From DAOUAJ01 sp034433615 (GTDB lineage Bacteria > Chloroflexota > Anaerolineae > DUEN01), in contig DAOUAJ010000292.1 of NCBI GenBank assembly GCA_034433615.1, forward strand, positions 1 to 14,253: DNA of 14,253 bases. The letters are read 5' to 3'. Position numbers and translations under genes: made by a program. This document shows, in pieces, positions 13,890 to 14,253 of the stretch. The notes below the pieces were generated by a model. The model was given only the letters and a program-made list of their open reading frames with translations, was not told the DNA's origin and ran no database searches. Positions within the stretch are counted from its first letter, which is position 1, and each line of letters begins with the position of its first letter.

Positions 13890-14253
13890 GACCCCCACGG
13901 CCCCACCGTCGAAGACCTCCACCCGCTCTCGAGGGTAGCGCTTGTCGCCGCCCGCCAAGTAGGTGATGGAGCCGATGGCGCCGTTAGCCATCTTGAGGGT
14001 GATAACCACGTTATCGTCGGGCTTGTAGCCGTCCGACGCCAGGCTCTCGGCGTAGCGTATGGCAATCGGCAGTGACGGCCTTGGCGACCGTGTTGCAGGG
14101 CCATCTCAGCCTTTGGGGGGTTGATGTCCATGCCGATGACGTAGCGGCCGGCGGCGTTGAGCAGTTGCACGGCGATCTGACCCAGCAGCCCCAGCCCGAT
14201 GACGACGACCGTCTCACCCAGGGAGACCCTGGCCATGCGCACCGCTTCCAGGG
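13890..14253 (-). pseudogene. Remnant of a bi-domain oxidoreductase (zinc-binding dehydrogenase fused to Gfo/Idh/MocA)
   Basis: On the minus strand from the right edge, a Rossmann segment reads LEAVRMARVSLGETVVVIGL and continues GLLGQIAVQLLNAAG to about KAEMALQHG (ending near 14087). This is the NAD-binding part of the dehydrogenase half, with GLGLLG as the glycine motif. Then, in a different frame, RYAESLASDGYKPDDNVVIT, LKMANGAIGSITYLAGGD and RVEVFDGGAVGV follow; this is the C-terminal part of the Gfo/Idh/MocA half. In intact family members several hundred residues lie between these two pieces, so a large internal deletion plus a frame change near 14070-14087 is inferred. Homology stops near 13890. 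The 5' end runs off the window. It is next to an IS element, which may have caused the damage. Confidence 0.8.

Overview
The window looks like chromosomal DNA of a Chloroflexota bacterium (Anaerolineae or a relative). This is inferred from its high GC content, a membrane-anchored SH3-like protein with a Pro/Thr-rich linker, a CpXC-domain helical protein, a TIGR00300-type ornithine cyclodeaminase homologue, and spacers full of short low-complexity repeats. No rRNA or tRNA gene and no CRISPR array was seen, and the taxonomy cannot be proven from this sequence alone.

Layout, left to right: the 3' end of a PolX-type DNA polymerase PHP domain (1-476); a single-pass membrane protein with an extracellular SH3-like domain (550-1224); a repeat-filled spacer (1225-1467); a complete NAD-dependent DNA ligase, ligA (1468-3504). 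Next comes a two-gene restriction-modification block (3741-4394 endonuclease, 4397-5956 adenine methyltransferase), less GC-rich than its neighbours and bracketed by two elements that resemble integron attC sites. After it lie a TIGR00300-family protein, probably an ornithine cyclodeaminase (6190-7431), and a CpXC zinc-finger/helical protein (7572-8906). A 399-bp spacer with nested inverted repeats ends in a clear intrinsic terminator. A glycosyltransferase (GT4) gene lies on the minus strand (9306-10493) and is divergent from a cinA-like gene (10757-12001); both have recognisable sigma70-like promoters. The right end is a decayed mobile zone: a DDE transposase (12209-13528), about 360 bp without a gene, and on the minus strand a broken bi-domain oxidoreductase (zinc-dehydrogenase plus Gfo/Idh/MocA) with a large internal deletion.

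Functionally the window is mostly housekeeping DNA and nucleotide maintenance (PolX, LigA, CinA) plus amino-acid and envelope metabolism, interrupted by two accessory insertions. The most interesting candidate is the restriction-modification pair: its architecture (short 5' leader directly after a GTTRRRY core, stop codon 14 nt before an RYYYAAC core, paired inner arms) is what a promoterless integron gene cassette would look like, yet no integrase is in view. It could be an orphan cassette (attC cluster without integrase, CALIN-like) carrying a complete R-M system. This rests on reading the sequence by eye and needs a covariance-model search to confirm.
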